A stretch of DNA of 64,000 nt from Gangjinia marincola (GTDB lineage: Bacteria > Bacteroidota > Bacteroidia > Flavobacteriales > Flavobacteriaceae): NCBI RefSeq assembly GCF_039523415.1, contig NZ_BAAAFG010000015.1:62001-126000 (forward strand), given 5' to 3'. The first letter of the stretch is position 1. The number at the start of each line of letters is the position of its first letter. The notes beneath the pieces were generated by a model. That model was not told where the DNA came from, searched no databases, and saw only the letters and a list, made by a program, of their open reading frames with translations. This document shows, piece by piece, positions 17,542-25,843 of the stretch. The translations under genes were made by a program, and so were the position numbers.

Positions 17542-17973
17542 TTATGCCCGTTGTTGTAGTGCGCTTTCTCTCCAGCTCCTTAATTTCAAATTTAGTTTAA
17601 ATGCTCCAAGTATTACTCCCAAGAATACTAATAGTACCGTCAGCTTGTAATATGTTTGATTTGAAAATGAATCTATAATAATTATAATTGAAGCCATAAT
17701 ACATGCAATAGGCATAAAAAAGGACATTACCATAATACCTTTGAAAGCAAGATTTTGTAACACTGGATTGTCTTTAACCCAATTCAATTGTTTTAATGGC
17801 ACAATACTAATCATATGATAAAACATATGAAAACCAATGTTCATGGCTAAAACGATTCCATATTTGTTTTGAACTGATGAGCTATCAATGGGGAGTAAAA
17901 TCAAAATTAGACTTACTGCAATCAGAAAATATCCAATCGTTTTATAAAGATTATGTAGTTTGCTTTCTGTCAA
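17542..17973 (-). CDS. Small four-helix membrane protein, unknown
   Basis: 143 residues with four predicted transmembrane segments (about 12-27, 40-56, 76-98 and 105-123) and a basic C-terminus. I do not recognise the family. It is flanked on both sides by AT-rich gaps and by fragments related to the start of the cyclase gene, and its base composition is more AT-rich than its neighbours, so a recent insertion between cyclase and hemW is possible. Confidence 0.6.
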   Translation of the reverse strand: MTESKLHNLYKTIGYFLIAVSLILILLPIDSSSVQNKYGIVLAMNIGFHMFYHMISIVPLKQLNWVKDNPVLQNLAFKGIMVMSFFMPIACIMASIIIIIDSFSNQTYYKLTVLLVFLGVILGAFKLNLKLRSWRESALQQRA

Positions 17974-18034
17974 GATTATTAATTAGGTTTCTTACTTTTA
18001 AAATCCCAGTATTATTTGCTTGTAAGTGATTTCT

Positions 18035-18175
18035 ATTTTACAAGTAATCTCTGCAATCATAGGGCGTATCAATATAGACATCTCTAAAATACGTAGAATT
18101 GCTGGAATGAATGTTTTCTATTGATGTAACTGCGGTAAATGACGGTGAAACAGCCCAAAAAACGCATCATTGTAA
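18035..18175 (-). pseudogene. Possible remnant related to the cyclase-family gene
   Basis: On the minus strand a short open stretch reads ...NSTYFRDVYIDTPYDC; the FRDVYI part resembles FRDIYF of the cyclase protein. Immediately after it, in another frame, the nucleotides for MIAEIT recur, matching the first codons of the cyclase gene (17386-17407 versus 18040-18060). The order is inverted relative to the intact gene, so this may be the junction of an old tandem duplication. Very short; could be coincidence apart from the 20-odd identical bases. Confidence 0.3.
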
Positions 18176-18227
18176 TATTGTACTATTACGATGATATGAA
18201 TGATAGCAGTCTTTTAACATGCTATAT

Positions 18228-19418
18228 TTAACTCAAATTAATTAAAAATAAGTCTGACGCTATCCCGTCGCTCAAAAACTTTCCGCGGGTACTCACCTTA
18301 ATGATATCCTCATCTCTAAACAACAAATGATCTTCAATTAAAGGCTCAGCCTGCTTCAACAAATAATTATAATAGGTTTTGCCGTACTTCTCCTTCACTT
18401 CCTGTAATGAAATGCCGTACTGCGTGCGTAAACGGGTCATCACATATTCATTGTATTGATCTGTTTTAGTGAGGGTTTCCACATCATGCGGCAATTCATT
18501 TTGGGCTATAGCTTTAATGTATTTGGTGTTATTCTTTACATTCCAATACCTGTGTTTTCCATCAAATCCATGTGCAGAGGGTCCAATACCTACATAGGTT
18601 TTACCCATCCAATAGGCCAGATTGTTCTGTGAATAGTACCCTGGTTTCCCAAAGTTTGAAAATTCGTAATGATCAAATCCTTCTCGGGTTAATGTATCTA
18701 CCAATATGTCAAAATGTTCTCTGGCTGCATCGTCATCTACGGGCGACACTAACTGCTTTTCAATCATTTTCTTCAAGGCCGTATTTGGCTCTACGGTTAA
18801 GGCATAGGCCGAAATATGCGGAACTCCTAATGCCAGCGCCTGAGCTATATTGGCCCCCCACCGCTCTGTAGACATGTTAGGCATGCCGTAGATTAAGTCA
18901 ATACTAATGTTGTCAAAATATTCTCTGGCTAACTCAATGCTTTTTTTCGCTTCCGCGGAAGAGTGGGCACGGTTCATCACGCGTAAGTCCTCTTCAAAAA
19001 AAGATTGTACTCCAATGCTCAATCGATTAATGGGTGTTTGCGATAAGTCCTGAAGCTTTTCTGCAGTAAGATCATCTGGATTGGCTTCTAATGTAATTTC
19101 CGGTTTTTGGGCTAAGGTGTAATGTTGTGTAATGGTTTCAAAAATCTGGTTCAACTCAGCATGAGAGAGCAGTGAAGGCGTGCCACCCCCAAAATAAATG
19201 GTTTCAATCGCTCCTTGGGCTTCTTTCTTTCTTAGCTCCAACTCAACACACAGCGCATTCACTAATTCACCCTTTTTTCTTACCGAAGTAGAAAAATGAA
19301 AGTCACAGTAATGACAAGCTTGCTTACAAAAAGGAATATGGAGGTAAATACCGGAAGCCCCTCCAGACCTCCCCGAAGGGGAAGGTTTACCAGAATTATC
19401 ATTACGGACTTTGGTCAA
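18228..19418 (-). CDS. hemW: HemW-like radical SAM protein
   Basis: About 396 residues. The radical SAM cysteines are in PFCKQACHYCDF (CxxxCxxC with the aromatic residue typical of HemW/HemN), followed by IYFGGGTPS and RLSIGVQSF, and the C-terminal HemN_C domain with MTRLRTQYGISL. HemW is a haem chaperone rather than a true coproporphyrinogen oxidase; the family is often misnamed. The protein normally starts a few residues before GIYLHIPFC. Here no ATG is available and the nearest in-frame start is TTG 19418, because a GC-rich palindrome (19368-19385) sits in the first codons and encodes PSPSGRSGG. ruvC ends 11 bp upstream. Confidence 0.9.
   Translation of the reverse strand: MTKVRNDNSGKPSPSGRSGGASGIYLHIPFCKQACHYCDFHFSTSVRKKGELVNALCVELELRKKEAQGAIETIYFGGGTPSLLSHAELNQIFETITQHYTLAQKPEITLEANPDDLTAEKLQDLSQTPINRLSIGVQSFFEEDLRVMNRAHSSAEAKKSIELAREYFDNISIDLIYGMPNMSTERWGANIAQALALGVPHISAYALTVEPNTALKKMIEKQLVSPVDDDAAREHFDILVDTLTREGFDHYEFSNFGKPGYYSQNNLAYWMGKTYVGIGPSAHGFDGKHRYWNVKNNTKYIKAIAQNELPHDVETLTKTDQYNEYVMTRLRTQYGISLQEVKEKYGKTYYNYLLKQAEPLIEDHLLFRDEDIIKVSTRGKFLSDGIASDLFLINLS
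19368..19385. repeat. GC-rich palindrome inside the hemW N-terminus
   Basis: CCTCCCCGAAGGGGAAGG forms a stem with one bulge. It is translated in frame in hemW as SPSGRSGG and has no counterpart in the usual HemW N-terminus. A second related element lies 100 bp away in the 3' end of ruvC and a third between 56792 and 56815. Confidence 0.6.
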
Positions 19419-19429
19419 CGTTCAGCTCT

Positions 19430-20038
19430 TTAATTCTTCTTTTTTCTTAAATCAATAACCGTATTGCTACGTTGGGCTCCCCCTTTGGGGGCTTGGGGGG
19501 AATTCTGCTTTACAAAAGCTTCCCAGCCTGTGTAGGAGGTTCCAATCTCTACCCTGCTACTGTTATAAAAATGACACACCGCCGCGGCGAGACCATCTGT
19601 ACTATCCAGATTTTTAGGTAAGGTTTTTAAGCCCAGTAAACTCTGTAGCATTTTTGCTACTTGTTCTTTACTGGCGTTTCCGTTACCGGTAATCGCCATT
19701 TTTATTTTTTTAGGAAGGTATTCTGTGATGGGTATTTCACGTGATAGTCCGGCAGCCATGGCTACTCCCTGTGCTCTACCTAATTTAAGCATGGACTGCA
19801 CATTTTTACCAAAGAACGGAGCTTCTATCGCAATCTCATCTGGTTTGTAGGTATCTATTAATTGGATAGTACGTTCAAAAATGAGTTTAAGCTTGACATA
19901 ATGGTCTTTGTATTTGGTAAGCAGCAATTCATTCAGCTGAATAAACTCCATCTTCTTTCCCACCACTTTGATGAGTCCAAACCCCATAATAGTTGTCCCG
20001 GGATCGATCCCAAGGATAATTTTTTCAGATTTTGACAC
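19430..20038 (-). CDS. ruvC: Holliday junction resolvase RuvC
   Basis: 202 residues. The four catalytic acidic residues are present: Asp in GIDPGTTIMGFG, Glu in AIEAPFFG and the two Asp of DSTDGLAAA. RuvC cleaves Holliday junctions during recombination as part of RuvABC. The start codon is GTG at 20038; the sequence from SEKIILGIDPG fits the family. The C-terminus is some 18 residues longer than usual because a palindromic element (19479-19500) is translated as SPQAPKGGAQ. The GTG start overlaps the 5' region of the divergent membrane-protein gene. Confidence 0.94.
   Translation of the reverse strand: MSKSEKIILGIDPGTTIMGFGLIKVVGKKMEFIQLNELLLTKYKDHYVKLKLIFERTIQLIDTYKPDEIAIEAPFFGKNVQSMLKLGRAQGVAMAAGLSREIPITEYLPKKIKMAITGNGNASKEQVAKMLQSLLGLKTLPKNLDSTDGLAAAVCHFYNSSRVEIGTSYTGWEAFVKQNSPQAPKGGAQRSNTVIDLRKKKN
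19476..19500. repeat. GC-rich palindrome inside the ruvC 3' end
   Basis: CCCCC-TTT-GGGGG (19479-19491) followed by CTTGGGGGG forms a strong hairpin and is read in frame as part of RuvC. It falls in the non-conserved tail, so function is probably retained. Confidence 0.6.
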
Positions 20039-20070
20039 GGTGGGCTTCAGCTTTATTCGTTTATTTGTTT

Positions 20071-21036
20071 ATGCTTAAGCGCAAAACTACGCAATTCTTT
20101 TTTGGAGCAATCAAATTACTCATTGCTATTGGAGTGATATCGTTTGTTTTCTTCCGCGTAAGCGAACAAGAAATTAGTGTTGATAGCATCTTGAATCAAT
20201 TGGACACCACGTCCACAATTTCCGGATTATTTTTAACCGGAATTTTGCTTTTTACAGTATTAAACTGGATGCTTGAAATTAAAAAATGGCAATTATTGTC
20301 TGGCATAGTACAATCCTATTCCTTTGCTCAAACTGCCTTTATCGCATTAGTAGGTCATGCAGCAGCTATTATCACGCCGCTAAAAGCCGGAGAATATACT
20401 GCAAAAGCCTATTATGCAGATGCTGGTCACCGAAAAAAAATCTCGTTCCTCACCTTTTACGGCAATGTACAGCAAATGGGAGCTACATTGATTTTTGGCG
20501 CAATTGGCTGCGGAATTTTTACCTATTATTTCTACTATGAGTATCTAGCTTATGTTGTCTTGGCAATTTGCGCACTTCTAGCAGTCCTATGGGGATTAAA
20601 ACATGTTATTTGGAACATCGCAGCGGCCTTTAAGCATTTTTCTGTAGATCGAATTCGGTTGTTTTTAAAAACGACTCCGCGCAACATAAAGAAAAACACC
20701 TTACATCTTAGTCTTTTGAGGTACCTGGTATTTGCGCATCAGTTTTATTTTTTATTACTGATTTTTCAGGTAGAGCTGCCTTATCTCTTAGTGATGAGTG
20801 GCATCTTCTTAACCTATTTGATCAGTTCCATTACACCTATTTTATCCATGTTTGATATAGTACTAAAAGTTGGGATTGCTATCAGCATATTTACATTTAT
20901 GGGGGCAGAGGAACTGGCTGTTCTTTGTGCAACTACGTTGATGTGGGGACTTAATTTTATTCTTCCGGCGATCGTGGGTAGCATACTATTAGGCTTATTT
21001 TCAATCACCACGACCACACTAAAAACCTATCCATGA
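20071..21036 (+). CDS. YbhN/UPF0104-like integral membrane protein
   Basis: About 321 residues from ATG 20071 (MLKRKTTQF). Eight or so hydrophobic helices with the family-typical GHAAAIITPLKAGEYTAKAYY segment, which corresponds to the conserved P-x-x-x-G-E motif of the lysylphosphatidylglycerol synthase TM region family. These proteins are often linked to lipid or glycan export and flipping. A longer TTG start at 20032 would run into ruvC, so ATG 20071 is chosen. The stop overlaps the glycosyltransferase start by 4 bp (ATGA), so the two work in one operon and probably in one envelope pathway. Confidence 0.78.
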   Translation: MLKRKTTQFFFGAIKLLIAIGVISFVFFRVSEQEISVDSILNQLDTTSTISGLFLTGILLFTVLNWMLEIKKWQLLSGIVQSYSFAQTAFIALVGHAAAIITPLKAGEYTAKAYYADAGHRKKISFLTFYGNVQQMGATLIFGAIGCGIFTYYFYYEYLAYVVLAICALLAVLWGLKHVIWNIAAAFKHFSVDRIRLFLKTTPRNIKKNTLHLSLLRYLVFAHQFYFLLLIFQVELPYLLVMSGIFLTYLISSITPILSMFDIVLKVGIAISIFTFMGAEELAVLCATTLMWGLNFILPAIVGSILLGLFSITTTTLKTYP

Positions 21037-22151
21037 TCTGGGTGGTTTTATTGGTCTGCATCACGTATGCTGTGTTGATCCTTGGGCTAGCTTTCGGCAT
21101 ACATCGTATTCCTAATCAACACCTTATACGTTTAACGCCTAAGACGCATTTTAGTATCATCGTACCGTTTAGGAATGAAGCTCAGCGTATGGAAGATCTT
21201 CTCAACTCGCTATTATCTCTCAACTATCCCAACACTTTATTCGAAGTGATTTTTGTAGATGATGCCTCTACAGATCATTCGCAAGACCTCATCAATCAAC
21301 ATCTTGATCAAAAGATAAATTTCAACATTGTAGAAAATCAGCGCAGCAGTATTTCTCCAAAAAAAGACGCGATTACCACGGCCGTTCAAACCGCAAAGGG
21401 GAATTTTATTATCACTACAGATGCTGACGTTTCACTCCCCGCAAATTGGCTTTCTCATTTTGATGCATTGCTGCAGAAAGAACAGCCTGTCATGATTGTT
21501 GCACCCGTTACACTTTCATATGATCCGTCTCAATGGGTAAGCATCTACGACGCGCTAGACTTTTTGAGTTTACAAGGAGTTACGATGGGATCTTTTGGCT
21601 TTGGTAAACCTTTAATGTGCAATGGAGCCAATTTAGGCTATGATAAAAAAGCATTTTTGGAGATTCATGGTTTTGAGGGTAACGCTAACATCGCTAGTGG
21701 GGATGACGTCTTTTTACTCCAGAAGTTTCTCTCTCATGGCAAGAAAATAAGTTATTTAAATGCTATTGAAGCAACCGTTTCTACTCCAACTGTTTCCAGT
21801 TTTTCAGCATTTACACAACAACGTAAGCGTTGGGCGGCTAAAACATCTTCCTATACACTGTGGTTTCCAAAATTCACCGGACTCATAGTCTTATTAATGA
21901 ATGTTTCTTTGATTGGGCTATTTGTCACAGCCTTTTTCTGGTCAAGGCTTTGGATTTTTTTGGGCTACTTCTTTTTAATTAAATCCCTGGCAGATCAATT
22001 GCTATTGTTTAGAGCGGCGCAACAATTGGGGCAGCAAGATCTGTTTAAACATCAGTGGAAAATTATCCTATTTCACCCTTTTATCACCATTTACGTGGCG
22101 TTAAGTTCTTTCTTAGGATATTCTTGGAAAGGCAGGACTTTTAAGCACTAA
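21033..22151 (+). CDS. Family 2 glycosyltransferase
   Basis: 372 residues. An N-terminal helix is followed by the GT-A domain: IIVPFRNEAQRMEDLL, VDDASTDHSQDLI (first Asp pair), TTDADVSLP (DxD metal site), GDDVFLL (acidic catalytic segment) and QQRKRWAAK (QxxRW). Two or three C-terminal helices anchor it in the inner membrane. It transfers a sugar from a nucleotide donor; acceptor unknown. It forms an operon with the YbhN-like gene. Its stop overlaps the convergent TonB-like lipoprotein gene by 4 bp. Confidence 0.92.
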   Translation: MIWVVLLVCITYAVLILGLAFGIHRIPNQHLIRLTPKTHFSIIVPFRNEAQRMEDLLNSLLSLNYPNTLFEVIFVDDASTDHSQDLINQHLDQKINFNIVENQRSSISPKKDAITTAVQTAKGNFIITTDADVSLPANWLSHFDALLQKEQPVMIVAPVTLSYDPSQWVSIYDALDFLSLQGVTMGSFGFGKPLMCNGANLGYDKKAFLEIHGFEGNANIASGDDVFLLQKFLSHGKKISYLNAIEATVSTPTVSSFSAFTQQRKRWAAKTSSYTLWFPKFTGLIVLLMNVSLIGLFVTAFFWSRLWIFLGYFFLIKSLADQLLLFRAAQQLGQQDLFKHQWKIILFHPFITIYVALSSFLGYSWKGRTFKH

Positions 22152-22624
22152 TCTGTCGAAATAGTCACCGGTAAAGTAAAAGCAGTTTTAACCGGAATAC
22201 CTCTTTTTAATGCGGGTTGCAATTGCGGCAAACTATCCAAGCTGCCAAGTAATAACTCCTTTAAAAACGGAATTTTAGTTTTAAGCGCTGCCGAAATATT
22301 TACCGAATCCACCTTCGTCTTACCTTCTTTTGATACGGTTAAGTAAAGTTGGGCTGTTTCATTCACCGAAGCACGAATAGATTCCTTTCTTTTTTCTAAC
22401 ACTGTCTGGACGTGCCGGGTGAGATGCTCTTCAAAACATCGCTTGTTAACCGCAGAATCATTCGTTTCTCCACAATCTTTAAATGCAGGATAGCTTTCTA
22501 CCTTATCCCAATCCATGCCGGCTTTTTCTTCATGCAGAATTTCTTCGCTAGAGACTTTGCGCAAGCTTGTTTCTTTGCATGCATTCAATAGAAGAAATAG
22601 TAAAAAGACCCACCAATTTTTCAC
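22148..22624 (-). CDS. Small lipoprotein with TonB-C-like domain
   Basis: 158 residues. The signal peptide ends in LLLNAC (lipobox, Cys 16). The mature part has YPAFKDCGETNDSAVNKRCF and later a beta-strand segment LYLTVSKEGKTKVDSVNIS, the pattern seen in energy-transducer-TonB-like proteins of Bacteroidota. It lacks a membrane helix and proline linker, so it is not a working TonB. The same pattern (YPGCDQNLPNVEGKKCF) occurs at the end of the M56 protein in the same operon, so the two probably arose from one domain. Confidence 0.65.
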   Translation of the reverse strand: MKNWWVFLLFLLLNACKETSLRKVSSEEILHEEKAGMDWDKVESYPAFKDCGETNDSAVNKRCFEEHLTRHVQTVLEKRKESIRASVNETAQLYLTVSKEGKTKVDSVNISAALKTKIPFLKELLLGSLDSLPQLQPALKRGIPVKTAFTLPVTISTD

Positions 22625-22675
22625 GGGTTAAAAGTAATGAATCACAATAGATTTTTATAGGGGCTTAGGCTAAAT

Positions 22676-23833
22676 CTAGTTCTTAGCCCCCTCACTCAAA
22701 AAAATCTCTTCCTTTAACATTTTAATACGGCGGTTGGCGAGTTGTATGATATAGCCATTTCGTTTGCTGTCTTCAAACTCATTTCTAAAATTTTCATAAT
22801 AAGACAGCACCAATTTCTTGTCAGCGTAGTAATTATCGGCAGCAATAGCAAGGCGATAATGTGCGAATGCATTTCTTGGTGATTCACTAATCGCCAGTTT
22901 ATAATGTTCAATAGCCTCTTTATATTTTTCTTGCCGCTGGAATAAACCTGCAAGTGCCAAATACTCCGGTGCCAGGGTTACTTCTTTAAAAAAGATTGCC
23001 TTTTCAAAACTATTCTGAGCCTCTACGTACTGTTCAAGCTGAGTTTGAGCCACCCTTAATTCATAGTATAAATTCTCGTCTTGGTTGTCATATTGCAGAG
23101 CTTTTTTGAACTGGATACTAGCCTTTTCTGGTTCGTGCTCATCTTTATAGCAAAGGGCTAATTTTTCGTGGATAAACTTATCTGATTTTCCTAGTGCCAA
23201 TAACTTTTCAAACCATTCAATCGCTTCTAAGTGAAAGCCTTTGATGAAATACATTTGCGCCATCATATTGATCAATTCCGGATTATTGGGATAGGTTTTA
23301 AATCCAGTTTCACAAAAGATTTTTACTCGGTAATAATTCCGCAAAATCAGGTGTGCCTTTGCCGCTTGATACAATGCTTTTTGGTGAGATGAATCCAAGG
23401 CAATAGCGCGTTCAAACTGGGTGATTGCTGTGGTATCGTTTTGTTTTTGACGCACCACCCCCAGCTGAAATTGAAAATTTGGATTATCTGGATATGCCTG
23501 CGATAAATGAGTAAATAGACTATCTGCTTTTTTAAGCTTGCCCGTTGCGCTATACAATTTACCCAGGTCAGTTTTTGAAATGACCAAGTTATCATCCATT
23601 CCAATCGCCTTTTGATAGTATTCAATGGCTTTTGGCGTATCGCCCAAGGATTTATAGGCAGAAGCCATGTGTTGTGCTGTCTTCGCCTAAAAATTTGCAC
23701 TGGATTGATACACGGTAATGGCTTTAGTATAATTCCCTACCGCGAAGAGGCTATCGGCTACTGCGGTTCCCGAAGGTTGTGCAAAAGCCGATAGCTTAAA
23801 AAATAGAAGTAAACTAAAAATGAGTTTTCGCAT
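22676..23833 (-). pseudogene. TPR protein gene interrupted by an in-frame TAG
   Basis: From ATG 23833 the frame encodes a signal peptide (MRKLIFSLLLFFKLSAFAQ) and the first TPR helix (DSLFAVGNYTKAITVYQSS), then hits TAG at 23687-23689 (codon 49) and continues in the same frame as AKTAQHMASAYKSLGDTPKAIEYYQ for another 337 residues of TPR repeats. No frameshift is needed, so a single nonsense change explains it. An internal ATG at 23668 could restart translation but would give a cytoplasmic product without signal peptide. The ATG abuts the stop of the M56 gene (TAA-ATG), showing operon membership. The likely original role is a periplasmic TPR partner of the BlaI/M56 system. Confidence 0.75.
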
Positions 23834-25249
23834 TTATTCTTTATTCTGAAGCACAATGGGTAATGAATATAGCACATCAACTGCCTGACCTCTTTGTGTT
23901 CCCGGAGTCATTTTAGGTAATAATGCGATTACGCGTTCAGCTTCCTCTCCTAACTCCCTAGATGGAGCTCTTGCTTTAATGTCTATTATTTGACCTGTTT
24001 TATCAATTTTAAACGCAACAAAAACTCGATGTTCTTTATCAGTAGGTAAATCTTCAACAAGATCATGATTGAATTCCTGCTGAACTAAAGTGGAAACTTT
24101 ATTATTAAAGCATTTCTTACCCTCTACATTGGGTAGATTTTGATCACAGCCAGGGTAACCCGGAACTTTCTCAATCACCGAAAATGGAACGCTTAGATTG
24201 CCCATAGCTTCTTCAACTTCATGAACTTCGATTACTTCGACACTTCTATTATTTACTGTAGTATTGATAAAGGACTTGATATTCTCTAACTTGCGATCAT
24301 TAAGGTTTTCCTGATTTTCTTCTAGTAGCTGGAGGATCTCTTCTTGCAGTTCAGTACTGGTTTGCTTTGTATCTGATAGTGTTTTTTCCTGCGTACAGGA
24401 TGCCGCAAAAAACATTAGAGCCAAGACCGGTATGAGAGCAGCGAACTTTAAAGATTTCCAAGTGGGGGTGTTTGATTTGTGTAACATAAGAATTCGTTTT
24501 TTGATGAATGAATGATTGAAAAATGTATTTGTAAATGAGATGTTAGTCACTCCAAAATTGAGCTGAAGCAACGTTTCATAATAGCTTCTTTTTTGAGTAG
24601 GCTGAATGGCCAACGCATCTGCCTGAAACTCGTGCACTTCTTTTAAAAAATACTGGTAGCCGTACACCAAAGGGTTGAACCAACTTATTATCTTAATCCC
24701 CTCAAGAAATAACAGGTCAAAACTGTGTTTTTTACGGGCGTGCACTTTTTCATGTGCAAGAATTTGATCCCGGTGATGTGGAGCGATTTGAGTACCCATA
24801 TAAATGGTGTTGAGAAACGTAAACGCTTCAGCAGAATTCCTTATCTGAGCAACAAATAATTCTCCATTAGTAAAAACTCTAGAAGACTTATACAGGCTGT
24901 AAATATGGAAAGATTTTTGAATAAACAACAGCAGCATTACAGTAACTCCAATCAAGTACCCCTCAAACCAACTAAAGGAAAAAGGTTGAGCCGCGACCAA
25001 TCCCTTTTGAATATCTAGCGATGCGTTAGTTGAATTCCCTAAAACTACCTCTGGTAGCATCACGGCAGCATCTCCTACCTGAGCAGCTATAGATGGTAAC
25101 TCCAAAAATGGCAATATGAAAGAGGCGATTAAACTGCCCAGTAAATAGCATCTATTTGCAGTAAAAAAAGTCTCTTTGCGCAAAAGTAATTGGTAAAACA
25201 CCAAGAAAATTCCCTGAAACAAAACCACAAGAAGAGTATAACGTATCAT
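23834..25249 (-). CDS. M56 (BlaR1-like) peptidase fused to a TonB-C-like domain
   Basis: 471 residues. N-terminal helices near 5-20, 33-52, 94-112 and 273-292; the M56 zinc motif HEKVHARKKHSFD followed by SWFNPLVYGY. After the last helix and a Cys (AASCTQEK) comes a linker with a charged helix (EEILQLLEENQENLNDRKL) and a C-terminal TonB-like domain (CFNNKVSTLVQQEFN, VFVAFKIDKTGQIIDIKARAPS, EEAERVIALLPKMTPG). The C-terminus is extracytoplasmic. It overlaps its BlaI partner by 4 bp and is joined without a gap to the TPR gene. It probably senses an envelope signal and cleaves BlaI. Confidence 0.88.
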   Translation of the reverse strand: MIRYTLLVVLFQGIFLVFYQLLLRKETFFTANRCYLLGSLIASFILPFLELPSIAAQVGDAAVMLPEVVLGNSTNASLDIQKGLVAAQPFSFSWFEGYLIGVTVMLLLFIQKSFHIYSLYKSSRVFTNGELFVAQIRNSAEAFTFLNTIYMGTQIAPHHRDQILAHEKVHARKKHSFDLLFLEGIKIISWFNPLVYGYQYFLKEVHEFQADALAIQPTQKRSYYETLLQLNFGVTNISFTNTFFNHSFIKKRILMLHKSNTPTWKSLKFAALIPVLALMFFAASCTQEKTLSDTKQTSTELQEEILQLLEENQENLNDRKLENIKSFINTTVNNRSVEVIEVHEVEEAMGNLSVPFSVIEKVPGYPGCDQNLPNVEGKKCFNNKVSTLVQQEFNHDLVEDLPTDKEHRVFVAFKIDKTGQIIDIKARAPSRELGEEAERVIALLPKMTPGTQRGQAVDVLYSLPIVLQNKE

Positions 25250-25614
25250 GACTTATTCTTTTTAGCATTAATTTCGGTTAAAATGTCTTCTAACTCCGAT
25301 AGATCCATGTCGTTTTTTTGCACAAAAAACGACACCATACTTTTAAAGCTTCCATCAAAATAGTTGTTCATCATCTTTTTCATCGTGGCGTTGCTATACG
25401 TCTCTTTGGATACTTTTGGGAAGTACACATGTCCGCGACCCTCTTTTCTATAATCCACAAAATCCTTCGCCTCTAAAATGCGTACAATGGTTGAAACTGT
25501 ATTATAGGCAGGTTTGGGCTCTGGTAATTGTTCAATGATTGCAGCTACATTGGTTTCTTGCAAATCCCAAATGATATGCATGACTTCTTCTTCGGCTTTA
25601 GTGAGTTGTTTCAT
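25246..25614 (-). CDS. BlaI/MecI/CopY family transcriptional repressor (second copy)
   Basis: 122 residues: winged helix with LTKAEEEVMHIIWDLQETNVAAI, PEPKPAYNTVSTIVRILEAKDFVDY and the wing GRGHVYFPKV; the helical C-terminus contains ATMKKMMNNYFDGS. It is similar to but clearly distinct from the BlaI-like protein at 10366. It heads an operon with the M56-TonB gene. Two AACTAAA-type palindromes (25758-25791), unlike the CTACA operators of the first system, lie 145-180 bp upstream. Confidence 0.92.
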   Translation of the reverse strand: MKQLTKAEEEVMHIIWDLQETNVAAIIEQLPEPKPAYNTVSTIVRILEAKDFVDYRKEGRGHVYFPKVSKETYSNATMKKMMNNYFDGSFKSMVSFFVQKNDMDLSELEDILTEINAKKNKS

Positions 25615-25705
25615 ATTTATTCCTCAGCTTGACTGAGGATCTTATTAGATTATTCCCAAAAGTAGTCGGGAGTGTTATTTGTAATCCAGTCCATACATTT
25701 GCTAG

Positions 25706-25726
25706 ATCCTGAATCAAGTTCAGGAT
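25706..25726. repeat. Palindromic intergenic element
   Basis: ATCCTGAA-TCAAG-TTCAGGAT is an 8-bp perfect stem with the same TCAAG loop as the TCCCGCATCAAGTGCGGGA palindrome of the tRNA-Leu repeats. It lies between the blaI promoter region and its coding sequence. Confidence 0.6.
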
Positions 25727-25757
25727 AGCACAAGACTTCTTAATTCTTGTGCAATAT

Positions 25758-25791
25758 AACTAAATTTTTAGTTTAAACTAATTTTTTAGTT
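25758..25791. promoter_or_regulatory. Twin AACTAAA palindromes, candidate operators
   Basis: AACTAAATTTTTAGTT (25758-25773) is a perfect dyad and AACTAATTTTTTAGTT (25776-25791) a near-perfect one; they start 18 bp apart. They lie in the divergent region between blaI (starts 25614) and DUF456 (starts 25844). By analogy with the first system they may be the BlaI binding sites and could control both directions. Confidence 0.55.
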
Positions 25792-25843
25792 ATAAAATTT
25801 ACTTCGTCACTTTGATTATCTTCGTTTTAGAAAATAAAATCAT

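Noticed and set aside
22676..23700. Frameshift in the TPR gene
   Set aside because: A frameshift near the poly-T at 23690-23695 was considered, but the same frame is TPR-like on both sides of TAG, so a nonsense change is the simpler account.
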